From Planctomycetota bacterium (lineage in GTDB: Bacteria > Planctomycetota > Planctomycetia > Pirellulales > UBA1268), in NCBI GenBank assembly GCA_003669605.1, contig QWOP01000077.1:1-64000 (forward strand): a stretch of 64,000 bases of DNA. The letters are read 5' to 3'. The translations under genes were made by a program, and so were the position numbers. Shown here piece after piece: positions 18,741 to 28,129 of the stretch (positions are counted from its first letter, which is position 1; each line of letters starts with the position of its first letter). The notes under the pieces are model-generated. The model was given only the letters and a program-made list of their open reading frames with translations, was not told where the DNA came from and ran no database searches.

Positions 18741-21700
18741 ATGGCGTGGCGGACCACTGGTGGCCTTTCCGGGCCGGGGCTTTTCGAGAGCGCCGATTCT
18801 TCCCTCCCGGCGGCGATCCGCCGCTGGCAGGCCGTGGCGGCCACGGCCGTGGTCACCGCCGGCTGGTGCCTCGGGATGGCAGCCCCCGCCGCCGACGGAA
18901 AGGCCGGCGGCGATCCGCTCTGGCAGAGTGGACTGGTCACCCGCGACACCCCCGATCGGGCAGTCCCGTTCGACGTCGACCTCGCTGGGGCGAAGTCGGT
19001 GTGGCTGGTCGTCGACGACGGCGGTGACGGTTTTGCCTGTGACTGGGCCGACTGGATCGATCCGGTCTTCGTGATCGGGCCTGGTGCCGAGAAGGCGCTT
19101 GCCGATCTCGACTGGAGGAAGGCCGCGTCGGAGTGGGGCGAGGTGCGCAAGGGCCGCAACGCCGCAGGAGACGAGCTGAAAGTCGATGGCCAGACGATCC
19201 CCCGCGGCATCGGGACGCATGCCAATTCCGTGATCGAGTTTGATGTGCCGCCCGGTGCCACGCGGCTGGTCGGCCGGGCCGGCCTCGATGACGGCGGTGC
19301 CCACCAGGGCTCAGGCTCAATCCGCTTTTCCGTCCATAAGAAAGCCCCCGTTCTTCGGCCCAAGCCCGCACAGGCCGGCGGCCCGGTCGCTCCCGCCGAC
19401 GGCCCCGCCACGCTCGAAGTGCCTGAGGAACTTGCGGCCACGCTCTTTGCCGCTGAGCCGCTCCTGTCGAGCCCATCTGATATCGACATCGATGCCTCGG
19501 GGAGAGTGTGGGTGTGCGAGGTGACCAACTACCGCGGCCGTAAGGACACGCGGCCCGACGGCGACCGAATCCTCGTCCTGGAGGACACCGACGGCGACGG
19601 TGTCGCCGACACATCCCAGGTTTTCTACCAGGGGCGCGACGTCGATTCCGCGCTTGGCATCTGTGTCATCGGCGACGGGCCGGGCCGGAAGGTGATCGTG
19701 TCGTGTGCCCCAGACGTCTTCATCTTCCACGACGACGACGGCGATCTCGTCGCCGACCGGAAGGAGTCGCTCTTTACGAAGACCGGCGATCCGCAGCACG
19801 ACCATTCCGTCCATGCCTTTTCTGTCGGCCCCGACGGCCGCTGGTATTTCAACTTCGGCAACACCGGCCACGCCGTGCATGACAAGGCGGGGAAGCCAGT
19901 CGTCGACCGGATGGGGAATGTCGTCAACGACAGCGGAAAACCCTACCGGCAGGGGATGGTGTTCCGCTGCCGCCCCGACGGCACCGACTTTGAAGTCCTC
20001 GGCAACAACTTCCGCAACAACTACGAGGTGGCGGTCGATTCCTACGGCACGCTCTGGCAGAGCGACAACGACGACGACGGCAACCAGGGTGTGCGGATCA
20101 ACTTCGTCATGGAGGGGGGCAACTATGGCTACGTCGACGAGCGGACCGGAGCAGGCTGGCAGGTGCCGCGGACGAATCTGGAAGCCGAGGTGCCGCAGCG
20201 TCATTGGCACTTGAACGATCCCGGCGTCGTCCCCAACCTCCTCCAGACCGGCGCCGGTTCGCCGACCGGGATCTGTGTCTACGAGGGGAGCCTCCTTCCG
20301 AAGCGTTTCTATGGTTCGCTGATCCACTGCGACGCTGGGCCGAATGTTGTCCGTGCCTACCACGTGAAGCCAGACGGAGCGGGGTATGCGGCGACGAGTG
20401 AAAACGTCGCCGACGGTTCGGCTGATCGCTGGTTCCGGCCGAGCGATGTCTGTGTTGCCCCCGATGGTTCGATTCTGGTCGCCGATTGGTACGACCCTGG
20501 TGTCGGTGGCCACGGCATGGGGGATGTCGAGAAGGGGCGGATCTACCGGATCGCGCCGCAGGGCTCGGCGTGGTCGGTGCCGAAGCACGACTTTTCGTCA
20601 GTGGCTGGTGCCGTTGCGGCGCTTGCAAGCCCGAATCTCTCCACGCGAGCCACGGCTCAAGAGCGGCTCGCCAAGGAGCCGGAAGCGGCGGTGAAAGCCC
20701 TCGCAGCGGCGCTCGAGCGCCCCGCCGACAGCCGGCATGCGGCCCGGCTCGCCTGGGCGCTGGGGGGGCTCCCCGGAAAGGGGGCTTTCGCCGTGACGCG
20801 ACTGCTGGGATCGAAGGATGAGAACCACCGCATCGTCGGCCTGCGGCTGGCCCGCATGGCCGACGTCGACCTGTTTGAAGTGTTTGAAAGACTGGTGGCC
20901 GATCCCGCGCCGGCGGTCCGCCGGGAAGTGGCGGTGGCGCTGCGCGGCGTTGCCGGGCCACGGGCCGATGCCGTGTGGGCCATGCTCGCCAGCACGCACT
21001 CGGCTGGCGATCGCTGGGAGCTCGAGGCCCTCGGGATTGCCGCCCAGGGGCGTGGCGACACGAGCCTTTGGGAAGGTCGCCTTGCGGCCTGGATGGCGGC
21101 GGTCGGTGACGGCTGGAAGACCCCCGCCGGCCGTGAGGTGGTGTGGCGGAGCCGGGCCGCGGTGTCGCCGAAGCTGATCTGTGAGCTGCTTGCCGATCCG
21201 CAGATCGGCACGTCGGAGTCGTTGGCGCTGGTCCGTGCGCTTGACTTTCAAGACGCCGCAGCCACCTCGACGGCGATCCGCGACCTCGTCATACGCCTCG
21301 ACGGGCCGGATGAAAAACTCCAGGTGATCCTCCCGGAGCTCGTGATGCGGATCGATCCGGCCGGCGGCGTTGACGGCAAGATCGCCGCTCGGATTGCGGC
21401 GGCGGCGGCGGCCGTGCCGGGCACTCAAGCATTCGTCGACATCGTCAATCGCTTCGGTCTCCAAGACCGCTCCGGAGATCTTGTCGATCTTGCTGCGGCC
21501 GACGGCACGACCGATCTGGTGGCCGTGTCGGCGCTTGCCTCGGCCATCGATCTCGGTGCTGCCGACACGATCCGCGCGGCGATCGCGGCGGCCAGTGCCG
21601 AGACTGGCGAAACTGTCGACATCCGTCTCGCTGCCGCCCAGGGTGACACTCCCGCCTCGCCGGCCGTCACCAGGGCCACGCGACTGCTCGCTGCCTGCGG

Positions 21701-22424
21701 CCTCCGCGGCCAGGGGCCGGCGCTTGCAATCGTGCTCGATTCGATCGCCGCTGCCGAGTCATCTGCGGAGATGAAAGTGGCCGCGATCCGTGGTCTGGCC
21801 CGCACCCAGGGGGGAGCGGGTCGGCTCGTCGAGATGGCGAAGGCTGGCGAGCTCACCGGCCCGGGTGCGCAGGCTGCGGCGCTCGCCATCTCTGCTTGCC
21901 CGTGGGGCGACATCCGTCAGGCGGCGGCCGACGTTCTTCCGCTCCCCAAGGGGCGCGGCGGCGAGAAGCTTCCGGCACTGGCCGATCTCGTCACGCGGAG
22001 CGGCGCGGCCCAGAAGGGGAAAGCAGTCTTTGCGGGCGTCGGCACGTGTGCGAAGTGCCATGTCGTTGCTGGCGAGGGGAAGATGGTCGGCCCCGACCTC
22101 TCCGGCATCGGCGCCAAGCTCTCGCGCGAGGCGCTCTATGAATCGGTCCTCGCCCCTTCGGCGGCGATCAGCCACAACTACGAGGCCTGGACGGCGGTCA
22201 CGATGGATGGTCGGGCGCTCACCGGCCTGCTCGTTTCCAAGACTCCCGAGCAGGTGGTGATCCGCGGAGCGGATGGCCTTGATGTCACGGTGGCGTCCGG
22301 CGACATCGAGGAACTCGTCAAGCAACCGGTGTCGCTGATGCCGGCAGATCTCGCAGCCGTGCTCTCGGCTGAGGAATTGGTCGATGTCGTGACCTGGCTT
22401 GAGACCCTGCGGACGACCAAGTGA
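18741..22424 (+). CDS. NPCBM domain + PVC-type membrane-bound dehydrogenase + HEAT + heme-binding CxxCH fusion
   Basis: About 1227 residues from ATG 18741, with GAGGAGA at 18727-18733. A signal peptide lies near 28-55. Next comes an NPCBM/NEW2-type domain (KVDGQTIPRGIGTHANSVIEFD, roughly 130-200). The central part is the Pirellula-type membrane-bound dehydrogenase propeller: FAAEPLLSSPSDIDIDASGRVWV, DRILVLEDTDGDGVAD, and GNNFRNNYEVAVDSYG. A long HEAT-like helical region follows. The C-terminal domain is the planctomycete heme-binding module with CAKCH and GPDLSGIGAKLSREALYESVL. Such proteins are thought to be periplasmic sugar or alcohol oxidoreductases that pass electrons to their own cytochrome domain; the substrate is unknown. 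Confidence 0.9.
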   Translation: MAWRTTGGLSGPGLFESADSSLPAAIRRWQAVAATAVVTAGWCLGMAAPAADGKAGGDPLWQSGLVTRDTPDRAVPFDVDLAGAKSVWLVVDDGGDGFACDWADWIDPVFVIGPGAEKALADLDWRKAASEWGEVRKGRNAAGDELKVDGQTIPRGIGTHANSVIEFDVPPGATRLVGRAGLDDGGAHQGSGSIRFSVHKKAPVLRPKPAQAGGPVAPADGPATLEVPEELAATLFAAEPLLSSPSDIDIDASGRVWVCEVTNYRGRKDTRPDGDRILVLEDTDGDGVADTSQVFYQGRDVDSALGICVIGDGPGRKVIVSCAPDVFIFHDDDGDLVADRKESLFTKTGDPQHDHSVHAFSVGPDGRWYFNFGNTGHAVHDKAGKPVVDRMGNVVNDSGKPYRQGMVFRCRPDGTDFEVLGNNFRNNYEVAVDSYGTLWQSDNDDDGNQGVRINFVMEGGNYGYVDERTGAGWQVPRTNLEAEVPQRHWHLNDPGVVPNLLQTGAGSPTGICVYEGSLLPKRFYGSLIHCDAGPNVVRAYHVKPDGAGYAATSENVADGSADRWFRPSDVCVAPDGSILVADWYDPGVGGHGMGDVEKGRIYRIAPQGSAWSVPKHDFSSVAGAVAALASPNLSTRATAQERLAKEPEAAVKALAAALERPADSRHAARLAWALGGLPGKGAFAVTRLLGSKDENHRIVGLRLARMADVDLFEVFERLVADPAPAVRREVAVALRGVAGPRADAVWAMLASTHSAGDRWELEALGIAAQGRGDTSLWEGRLAAWMAAVGDGWKTPAGREVVWRSRAAVSPKLICELLADPQIGTSESLALVRALDFQDAAATSTAIRDLVIRLDGPDEKLQVILPELVMRIDPAGGVDGKIAARIAAAAAAVPGTQAFVDIVNRFGLQDRSGDLVDLAAADGTTDLVAVSALASAIDLGAADTIRAAIAAASAETGETVDIRLAAAQGDTPASPAVTRATRLLAACGLRGQGPALAIVLDSIAAAESSAEMKVAAIRGLARTQGGAGRLVEMAKAGELTGPGAQAAALAISACPWGDIRQAAADVLPLPKGRGGEKLPALADLVTRSGAAQKGKAVFAGVGTCAKCHVVAGEGKMVGPDLSGIGAKLSREALYESVLAPSAAISHNYEAWTAVTMDGRALTGLLVSKTPEQVVIRGADGLDVTVASGDIEELVKQPVSLMPADLAAVLSAEELVDVVTWLETLRTTK

Positions 22425-22476
22425 CTCTTTCGTCAGTGGATATCCCCGGCAATCGTTTTTCCTGAGTGCCCATTCG

Positions 22477-23997
22477 ATGCGCGTCCTCCAAGTTGCCAGT
22501 GAAGTGTCGCCATTCGCCAAGACCGGCGGACTGGCCGATGTCGCAGGCGCGCTCCCCGGGGCGCTTGCCCGACTGGGCTGCGATGTGACGGTGGTCATGC
22601 CCGCCCACCGCGAGGTGTTTACGCGGGGGTTGCCCATCGAGCCCACCGGCTGGGAGTTTGAGATTCCCGTCGGCACGCGGAAGCAGCGGGCCACGATCCA
22701 CCAGGCGCGGATTCCCGGGCACGACCCGGGGATCGCGGGGGCGGAGGGAACCCCGCCGGTGACGGTGTATCTGATCGGCAACGACTCCTACTTCGACCGC
22801 CCCACGCTCTATGGCGGAGCGGAGGATTACAGCGACAACGCCGAGCGGTTCATCTTCTTCTCCAGGGCGGCCCTGGAACTGGCCAACCGTTTCGAGCAGC
22901 CCTGTGACATCATCCACTCCCATGACTGGCAGACGGCGCTGGTGCCGGCCTACCAGAAGATCTTGGCCGACAATTGGCCGCGTCTGGCGCGGGCCCGGAC
23001 GCTCCACACGATCCACAACATGGCCTATCAAGGGGTGTTTTGGCACTGGGACATGCTCCTGACGGGTATCGACTGGCGCTATTTCAACTGGCAGCAGATG
23101 GAGTATTTCGGACAGTTGAACCTGCTGAAGGCGGGGATCGTGTTCGCCGACATGGTGACCACCGTCAGTCCCACCTACGCGCGCGAGATTCAGTCGGCTC
23201 CCGGAGGGTGCAGCCTGGAAGGGGTGCTCTCGGGCCGTGGCGACTCGCTGATGGGGATCGTCAACGGCATCGATACGCACACCTGGAATCCGCGCACCGA
23301 TTTGCACCTGCCCCGTCCCTACGACGCGACAAGCGTGGCGGAGGGGAAGTCGGCAGCCAAGGCGGCCCTTGCCACCCGACTCGGCCACGCGGCGCCCGAC
23401 TCCCGGCCGCTGGTGGCCTACGTCGGCCGTCTGGCCGAGCAGAAGGGGATCGGTCTGCTCTTCGACCTCCTCTCCCGTTTGGCCGGCAGCGGCCGGGCCA
23501 AGTTCGTGATCCTGGGCACGGGCGACCCGCGGGCGGAGGAAAGTCTGCGGCAGATGGCCGCCGCCTATCCGGGCACGATTGACCTGGTGATTGGATTTGA
23601 CGAGGGGCTTGCGCACCTCGTGCAGGGGGCGGCCGATATGCTCCTCATGCCGAGCCTCTACGAGCCCTGCGGCCTGACGCAGCTCTACGCTCTCGCCTAC
23701 GGGACGATCCCGATTGTCCGTGCCACCGGAGGGCTTGTCGACACCGTCGTCGATGCGGGGCCTGAGGCACTTGCGGACGGGACGGCGAGCGGCTTCGTCT
23801 TTGATGCGGTTGATGGCGGGGCGCTTGTGCACGCGGTGGAGCGGGCCCTCGAACTCCACGCCGACTCCGGCCGCTGGCTGGCGCTCGTTCGCCGCGTGAT
23901 GGCGCAGGACTGGTCGTGGGATGCCAGTGCCCGGAAGTATCTCCGACTCTACGAGCGCGCCCTGGCCGCGGAGCCGGTACCGGCCCGCGTGCCCTGA
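22477..23997 (+). CDS. glgA: Glycogen (starch) synthase GlgA
   Basis: The protein has 506 residues from ATG 22477; the frame is open further upstream only over the previous gene's end. The ADP-glucose-binding KTGGLADV motif is at residues 15-22, and the GT-B C-terminal half carries YVGRLAEQKGIGLL and LMPSLYEPCGLTQLYALAYG, with the catalytic Glu in the usual place. IHNMAYQG and HSHDWQTAL are further GT5 signatures. It transfers glucose from ADP-glucose (or UDP-glucose) to the growing alpha-1,4-glucan. No branching enzyme or pyrophosphorylase gene is close. A possible intrinsic terminator lies just after its stop. Confidence 0.97.
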   Translation: MRVLQVASEVSPFAKTGGLADVAGALPGALARLGCDVTVVMPAHREVFTRGLPIEPTGWEFEIPVGTRKQRATIHQARIPGHDPGIAGAEGTPPVTVYLIGNDSYFDRPTLYGGAEDYSDNAERFIFFSRAALELANRFEQPCDIIHSHDWQTALVPAYQKILADNWPRLARARTLHTIHNMAYQGVFWHWDMLLTGIDWRYFNWQQMEYFGQLNLLKAGIVFADMVTTVSPTYAREIQSAPGGCSLEGVLSGRGDSLMGIVNGIDTHTWNPRTDLHLPRPYDATSVAEGKSAAKAALATRLGHAAPDSRPLVAYVGRLAEQKGIGLLFDLLSRLAGSGRAKFVILGTGDPRAEESLRQMAAAYPGTIDLVIGFDEGLAHLVQGAADMLLMPSLYEPCGLTQLYALAYGTIPIVRATGGLVDTVVDAGPEALADGTASGFVFDAVDGGALVHAVERALELHADSGRWLALVRRVMAQDWSWDASARKYLRLYERALAAEPVPARVP

Positions 23998-24012
23998 CGA
24001 CCGAAGGCCGCC

Positions 24013-24046
24013 GCTGCTCCGGGCGGAAGCAGCCCCCCCCTTTTTT
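24013..24046 (+). terminator. Possible intrinsic terminator after glgA
   Basis: A 6-bp perfect stem (GCTGCT at 24013-24018, AGCAGC at 24028-24033) with a 9-base loop is followed by a C-run and then TTTTTT at 24041-24046. It lies 16 bases after the glgA stop. The C-run between stem and T-run is unusual, so confidence is moderate. Confidence 0.4.
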
Positions 24047-24225
24047 CACGTTGTGAACCACTGGAAACGGTGCGTATCTCCTCCAGCAATCCCTTACTGG
24101 CCCCTACCTCCGCCGAGCCTGCAGTGAATCAGGGGGGGATGCGAAGAACGAGTGGTTGAGGGAACGGGTGCCGGTGGTTCGGAATGACCGGAGCGTAAGG
24201 GTTCTGCCGGTCGATACCGACAGGC

Positions 24226-24822
24226 ATGAACACTTCTCGCTCCTCCGGGCGGCGCCCGGTGATGCTCGTTTGGGTGCTGTCGCTTGCTGTGCTGGCGGTC
24301 GTGGGGTCGGCCCGCCCTGCCACTGCCTGGCCCTTCCGCAACTGCGGCCCACAGCCAGGCTTCCTCACCTCCGATGTCGGGGCCACCACTCCCTGCGGCA
24401 GCCAGGGATGCGGGCCGCGCTATTGGGGACCGCGGAGCCTGGAGCCGTGTCAGCCCGATCCCTGCGACAACTGCAACCGCTGGCGCGACTGCAACGGTCG
24501 CAGCCGTGGCCCCGACCTGCTCGCCCCCTGGCAACTTCCTCCTGGTCGCGGGTTCCTGGCGCCTGAGGATGTGGGCTACATCGTCGACAACCCCTGCGAG
24601 GACTGCGGTCCCAAGTGCTTTCTGCTCGGGGGACCGAGTTGCCTGCGGAAGATCAACCCCTGCTATCCCGACTGCATCCTGACTCTCTTCCCCTGGCCCT
24701 GGAAGCGGCGCGGTGCCGGCTGCCGCGAATGCCAATCCTGCCGGGATTGCCAGCCGGCTGTGGCGACGGCCGCCGGGTCGGATGATGAGGCGGCTGTGGA
24801 TGAGGCTGCTCTGCCAGAGTGA
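24226..24822 (+). CDS. Secreted cysteine-rich protein of unknown function
   Basis: The protein has 198 residues. Residues 1-34 are a signal peptide (MLVWVLSLAVLAVVGSA core, cleavage near ATA). The mature part holds about 20 cysteines, many in CxxC or CxxxxC spacing (DNCNRWRDC, CEDCGPKC, CRECQSCRDC), with Pro, Gly and Trp. The last 20 residues are acidic. This suggests a disulfide-rich surface or wall protein; planctomycete cell walls are known to contain Cys- and Pro-rich proteins, but that link is inference. It stands alone between glgA and the convergent operon on the other strand. Confidence 0.75.
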   Translation: MNTSRSSGRRPVMLVWVLSLAVLAVVGSARPATAWPFRNCGPQPGFLTSDVGATTPCGSQGCGPRYWGPRSLEPCQPDPCDNCNRWRDCNGRSRGPDLLAPWQLPPGRGFLAPEDVGYIVDNPCEDCGPKCFLLGGPSCLRKINPCYPDCILTLFPWPWKRRGAGCRECQSCRDCQPAVATAAGSDDEAAVDEAALPE

Positions 24823-24858
24823 CTCAAAAAGCGCTGACGGAGACCAGATCAGCGGCTG

Positions 24859-26124
24859 TCATCGGCCGGCATGTTCGGCGGCGAGTGTGGCGGCAAATGT
24901 GATCTCGTCGCCATGGTCCTGGCAGGCCTTCCGCAGCGGCTGCCAGTCGCCTGCCGCAGCCGCCATCTCCACCAGCGACGGCAGCATCCCGGTGGCCTGC
25001 ATCATGCTCGGCCCGCTGCTGTCCTCACGCGGGCGCGCAAGCGCCGCATGGAGCGCCTCGGCCGGACGGCCCAGACGCCACAGCAGCAGCACCAGCGCGT
25101 CGCCCGGCAGCGAGCCTGCTTGTTCCACCGTCGCCATCACTGCCGCCTTGCGGAAGAAGGCCACCGCTTGCTCAACCTCAAGGCCGAGTTGAGCGCCGTA
25201 GAACCGCCGCGATGATTCCCCCACATCCTCAAACGGGGGTTCGCCCGGATAGACCACCTCCCGCGGCAGTCGGCAGGCATAGGAGGCGAGTTCCCAGGCG
25301 CGGCGGATGGTGGTCTGGTCGGTGCAGACCCGGGCGGTGCGGAGCACCGATTGCAGATGCGAGACATCGACGTGGACCCCGGGATCGTCTTGCAGGCCAC
25401 CGACGGCCTCCAGAACACCCGTGATCGTGCCGTCTGCACCCGGCTCAACCGGGATGCCGCGGCGGTGCAAATCGTGGACGAGCGACGCGAGCACCTCGCG
25501 GTGGAGGTGGGCCACGAGGAGATTGGCAGCCGGCCGCTGCCGCGCCGCGGGCAGCCGCGACACCGCCTGCTCGTAGGCCGTGATCGTGTTGCAGGTGCCG
25601 TTGCGTTCCAGCAGCAATTGCAGCCCGAGGGCGGGATCGACCCCCTCCCAGAGGGCGACGTGGATGATCTCCTGGATCGTGACATCCGAGTCGTCCGTGC
25701 TCTCGGTGTCGCCGTTCCCTGCGATCGGATCCGGCTGTGCCTTGGAGGCCGCCACCAACTCCGCGAGCTTTGCCGACATCTGCTCCGGTTCGGCTGCCGC
25801 GCGGAGATACATCCATCCGGCCGCCACCTTTCCCTCCGCGATCAGCGGCCAACCGACCTCGCGGCAGGCTTCCAGCGACCGTTCCTCAAGGGCCGCCTGT
25901 TTCGCGGCATCAGCAGCGCGTGATTCGCCCGTCAGCGGGAGGCCAAGTTCTGCGCGGGCTTGCATCAGCCGGGCGTCGAAGAGGGAGTGCCAACGTCGGC
26001 GTTCTTTGAGCGAAAGAGCAAGCGACTCAAACATCGCGCCGAGGCCCTGCGATTGGGCCGTCAGTGCGAGGTGATCGCACAGGCTGGAAGAGGGATCGGG
26101 CGTCGGGGGAGGGGACTCGCTCAC
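24859..26124 (-). CDS. Uncharacterised helical protein, last gene of a methyltransferase operon
   Basis: About 421 residues from GTG 26124. The GTGA at 26124-26121 overlaps the stop of the upstream RNA methyltransferase, which decides the start. It has no signal peptide or membrane segment. It is Ala/Leu/Glu-rich and probably helical throughout, with segments resembling TPR or similar repeats (HLQSVLRTARVC, RRAWELASYACRL, EQAVAFFRKAAVMA, GDALVLLLWRLGRPAEAL), but no clean consensus. The coupling to two methyltransferases suggests a role tied to RNA or to a stress response, which is only inference. Confidence 0.75.
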   Translation of the reverse strand: MSESPPPTPDPSSSLCDHLALTAQSQGLGAMFESLALSLKERRRWHSLFDARLMQARAELGLPLTGESRAADAAKQAALEERSLEACREVGWPLIAEGKVAAGWMYLRAAAEPEQMSAKLAELVAASKAQPDPIAGNGDTESTDDSDVTIQEIIHVALWEGVDPALGLQLLLERNGTCNTITAYEQAVSRLPAARQRPAANLLVAHLHREVLASLVHDLHRRGIPVEPGADGTITGVLEAVGGLQDDPGVHVDVSHLQSVLRTARVCTDQTTIRRAWELASYACRLPREVVYPGEPPFEDVGESSRRFYGAQLGLEVEQAVAFFRKAAVMATVEQAGSLPGDALVLLLWRLGRPAEALHAALARPREDSSGPSMMQATGMLPSLVEMAAAAGDWQPLRKACQDHGDEITFAATLAAEHAGR

Positions 26125-27068
26125 GGCTGGACCTCGCGGGCATGGGAACGGGGAAGAGGAATCGTGGTGGAAGGCTGGGCCAAGGCCGACTGACGCAGGC
26201 TCTCGTAGGCGAGCACGGCGGCGGTGGCCGAGACGTTGAGGCTGTCGGCGGCGCCGTGCATCGGCAGGTGGACCGACTCCAGCCGGATCCGTCCTGAGTC
26301 GGCGGCCTCCTGCCAGGCGGGGGAGATGCCGTGGGCCTCGCTCCCGAGAAGGAGAGCGGTCTGGCCGGCGAGTGTGGCCGTGTGCCAGGGGGTGGTGCCG
26401 CCGGGACGCGCGGCAATCACCCGGCGGCCACTGGAGGCGCACCAACCGATCGTCTCGGCAGCACCAGCGGTCGCCAGTGGCACCGAAAACACCGCTCCGA
26501 GGCTCGCGCGGATCACGGCGGGGTTGGCAGGATCGGTGCGGCCATCGCAGCTAATCACGCCGGCCAGGCCGGCCGCGTCTGCGGTGCGGAGAATGGCGCC
26601 GAGGTTCCCGGGCTTCTCAACGCCTTCGAGGATCATCACCGGCCGGTGGGGATCGACACGCCAGTCGCCGAGCGCTGGGACTGAGAACCGGGCGACGCCG
26701 ACGCAGCCCTCGTTGCGGCTGCCGAAGGCCACCTTCTCAAAAGCTTTGGGTGAGAGGACTGCGATCGCGGTGCCGCTGGCGGCGATCTCCATCAACCAGC
26801 AGTCGAGTTCGGCGCCCGTCGGCATGCCTGTGGCATGTGGGTCGTGGGCCCCGTCGCCACCGACTGCGGAGCGCCCGGTCACCCGAAGTGCCGTTTCGTC
26901 TACGAACAATTGCACCATCGACACGCCGGCCGCCAGGGCTCGGCGGATTTCACGGCCACCATCGACGAGCGTCAGCCCCGTCTCGCGACGGGCATCGGCA
27001 TCGCGGAGCCGCGCCGCCTGCCGCAGCCGCGGATTGGCGGTGCTGGTGATGATCTCGTGGGGATTCAT
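26121..27068 (-). CDS. TrmH/SpoU-family RNA 2'-O-methyltransferase
   Basis: The protein has 315 residues. ATG 27068 overlaps the upstream stop as ATGA, which sets the start. The N-terminal 100 residues form the usual RNA-binding domain (ITSTANPRLRQAARLRDADARRE, TLVDGGREIRRALAAG). The C-terminal SPOUT domain has all three knot motifs: ILEGVEKPGNLGAILRTADAAG, LLLGSEAHGI, and HLPMHGAADSLNVSATAAVLAYE. SPOUT enzymes of this type methylate ribose 2'-OH in 23S rRNA or tRNA with SAM. The precise target is not clear from sequence; RlmB-like 23S rRNA methylation is most likely. Middle gene of a three-gene coupled operon. Confidence 0.92.
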   Translation of the reverse strand: MNPHEIITSTANPRLRQAARLRDADARRETGLTLVDGGREIRRALAAGVSMVQLFVDETALRVTGRSAVGGDGAHDPHATGMPTGAELDCWLMEIAASGTAIAVLSPKAFEKVAFGSRNEGCVGVARFSVPALGDWRVDPHRPVMILEGVEKPGNLGAILRTADAAGLAGVISCDGRTDPANPAVIRASLGAVFSVPLATAGAAETIGWCASSGRRVIAARPGGTTPWHTATLAGQTALLLGSEAHGISPAWQEAADSGRIRLESVHLPMHGAADSLNVSATAAVLAYESLRQSALAQPSTTIPLPRSHAREVQP

Positions 27069-28003
27069 ATCGGGTTGGGACCGCGGCGGGCGTAGACACC
27101 ACATTCCAGCTGCCGGCCGCTGGTGTCGGTGCAGGTCAGCGGGCCGGATTCGATTCTCCCACTGCGGCGTCCGGCGACAACCTCGAGCGCGCAAGTCAGG
27201 CGGCGGGGAGTCCAACCGGCGGAGTGGCAGGAGGCGAGCATTGGACCAGCAGCCGTTTCCCCCACCAATCCGGCGAGGTCGTGGAGGAGCGCAGGCAGAT
27301 CACGGTCGATGGCGAAGGCCTGCCCACGCGGCCCGTGACCCCAGGAGGGGGGGTCGAGGACGACGCCGTCGTAGGTGCTGCCGCGGCGGAGTTCCCGGGC
27401 GACGAATGTCCGGGCATCCTCGCACACCCAGCGGATCGGCGCGGTGGCGAGTCCGGAGGCTGCAGCGTTGCGGCGGGCCAGAGCGATCGCCTGCCTGGAA
27501 GCGTCGACGTGGACCACGCTGGCCCCTGCGGCAGCAAGTGCCAGCGTGGCAGCGCCTGAGTGGGCGAAGAGCGATAGCAACCGGCTGCCCGGAGGGGTGA
27601 CTTTTTCGAGCCACACCCACTGCGGCACCTGCTCCAGGAACAGACCTGTCTGTCCTGAGGCGGCTGGGCGGACTTCAAGGTGGAGTGTGCTCGTGCGCAG
27701 CCTGACTGCCACCCGCCAGGGATCGGGGAGCGGACCGGCGGGGTGCCATCCGCGGGGCAGGGGTGTGGGGCAGGCGCCGGGAGGTTCACGGCTTTCCCGG
27801 AGAGAGTCACCGGTGTAGGTTAAACGGGCTTGAGACCAGAGGTCGGGGAGGCTGCGGGGCAGCCTGGCCTGCGGGAGGGGACGGTCGACGAGGATGCCCG
27901 CCAGGCGTTCGAGCCTCCTCCCCCTGCCGAAGTCGACGAGGGCGAAGTCAACCAGTGCCGGATCGGTGTCGTTCGGGTGGGGAGCGTCGGCGGGGGGGCT
28001 CAT
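27065..28003 (-). CDS. Class I SAM-dependent methyltransferase, RlmI/RlmK-like
   Basis: The protein has 312 residues from ATG 28003, preceded by GGGAG at 6 bases. The Rossmann methyltransferase motifs are visible: LLSLFAHSGAATLALAAAGA (motif I), VVHVDASRQAIALARRN (motif II), EDARTFVARELRRG (motif III) and VVLDPPSWG (motif IV, DPPS). The PPS motif and the 'FAHSGAATL' segment are typical of the RlmI/RlmKL class acting on 23S rRNA cytosine or guanine. The N-terminal region is not a recognisable PUA domain. First gene of the operon that includes the TrmH-type gene and the 421-aa protein. Confidence 0.85.
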   Translation of the reverse strand: MSPPADAPHPNDTDPALVDFALVDFGRGRRLERLAGILVDRPLPQARLPRSLPDLWSQARLTYTGDSLRESREPPGACPTPLPRGWHPAGPLPDPWRVAVRLRTSTLHLEVRPAASGQTGLFLEQVPQWVWLEKVTPPGSRLLSLFAHSGAATLALAAAGASVVHVDASRQAIALARRNAAASGLATAPIRWVCEDARTFVARELRRGSTYDGVVLDPPSWGHGPRGQAFAIDRDLPALLHDLAGLVGETAAGPMLASCHSAGWTPRRLTCALEVVAGRRSGRIESGPLTCTDTSGRQLECGVYARRGPNPI

Positions 28004-28129
28004 GATGTCTCCCAGGATACGTTGCCCACGCTCCCTGCCCAATCGGTCACGCGCGGCGTGATCCTCGTATCTCTCCTATGTTCCATCGAGCAGAGCTCTT
28101 CTCGTCCCCCTTTTCTGGAGCCATCCCCC

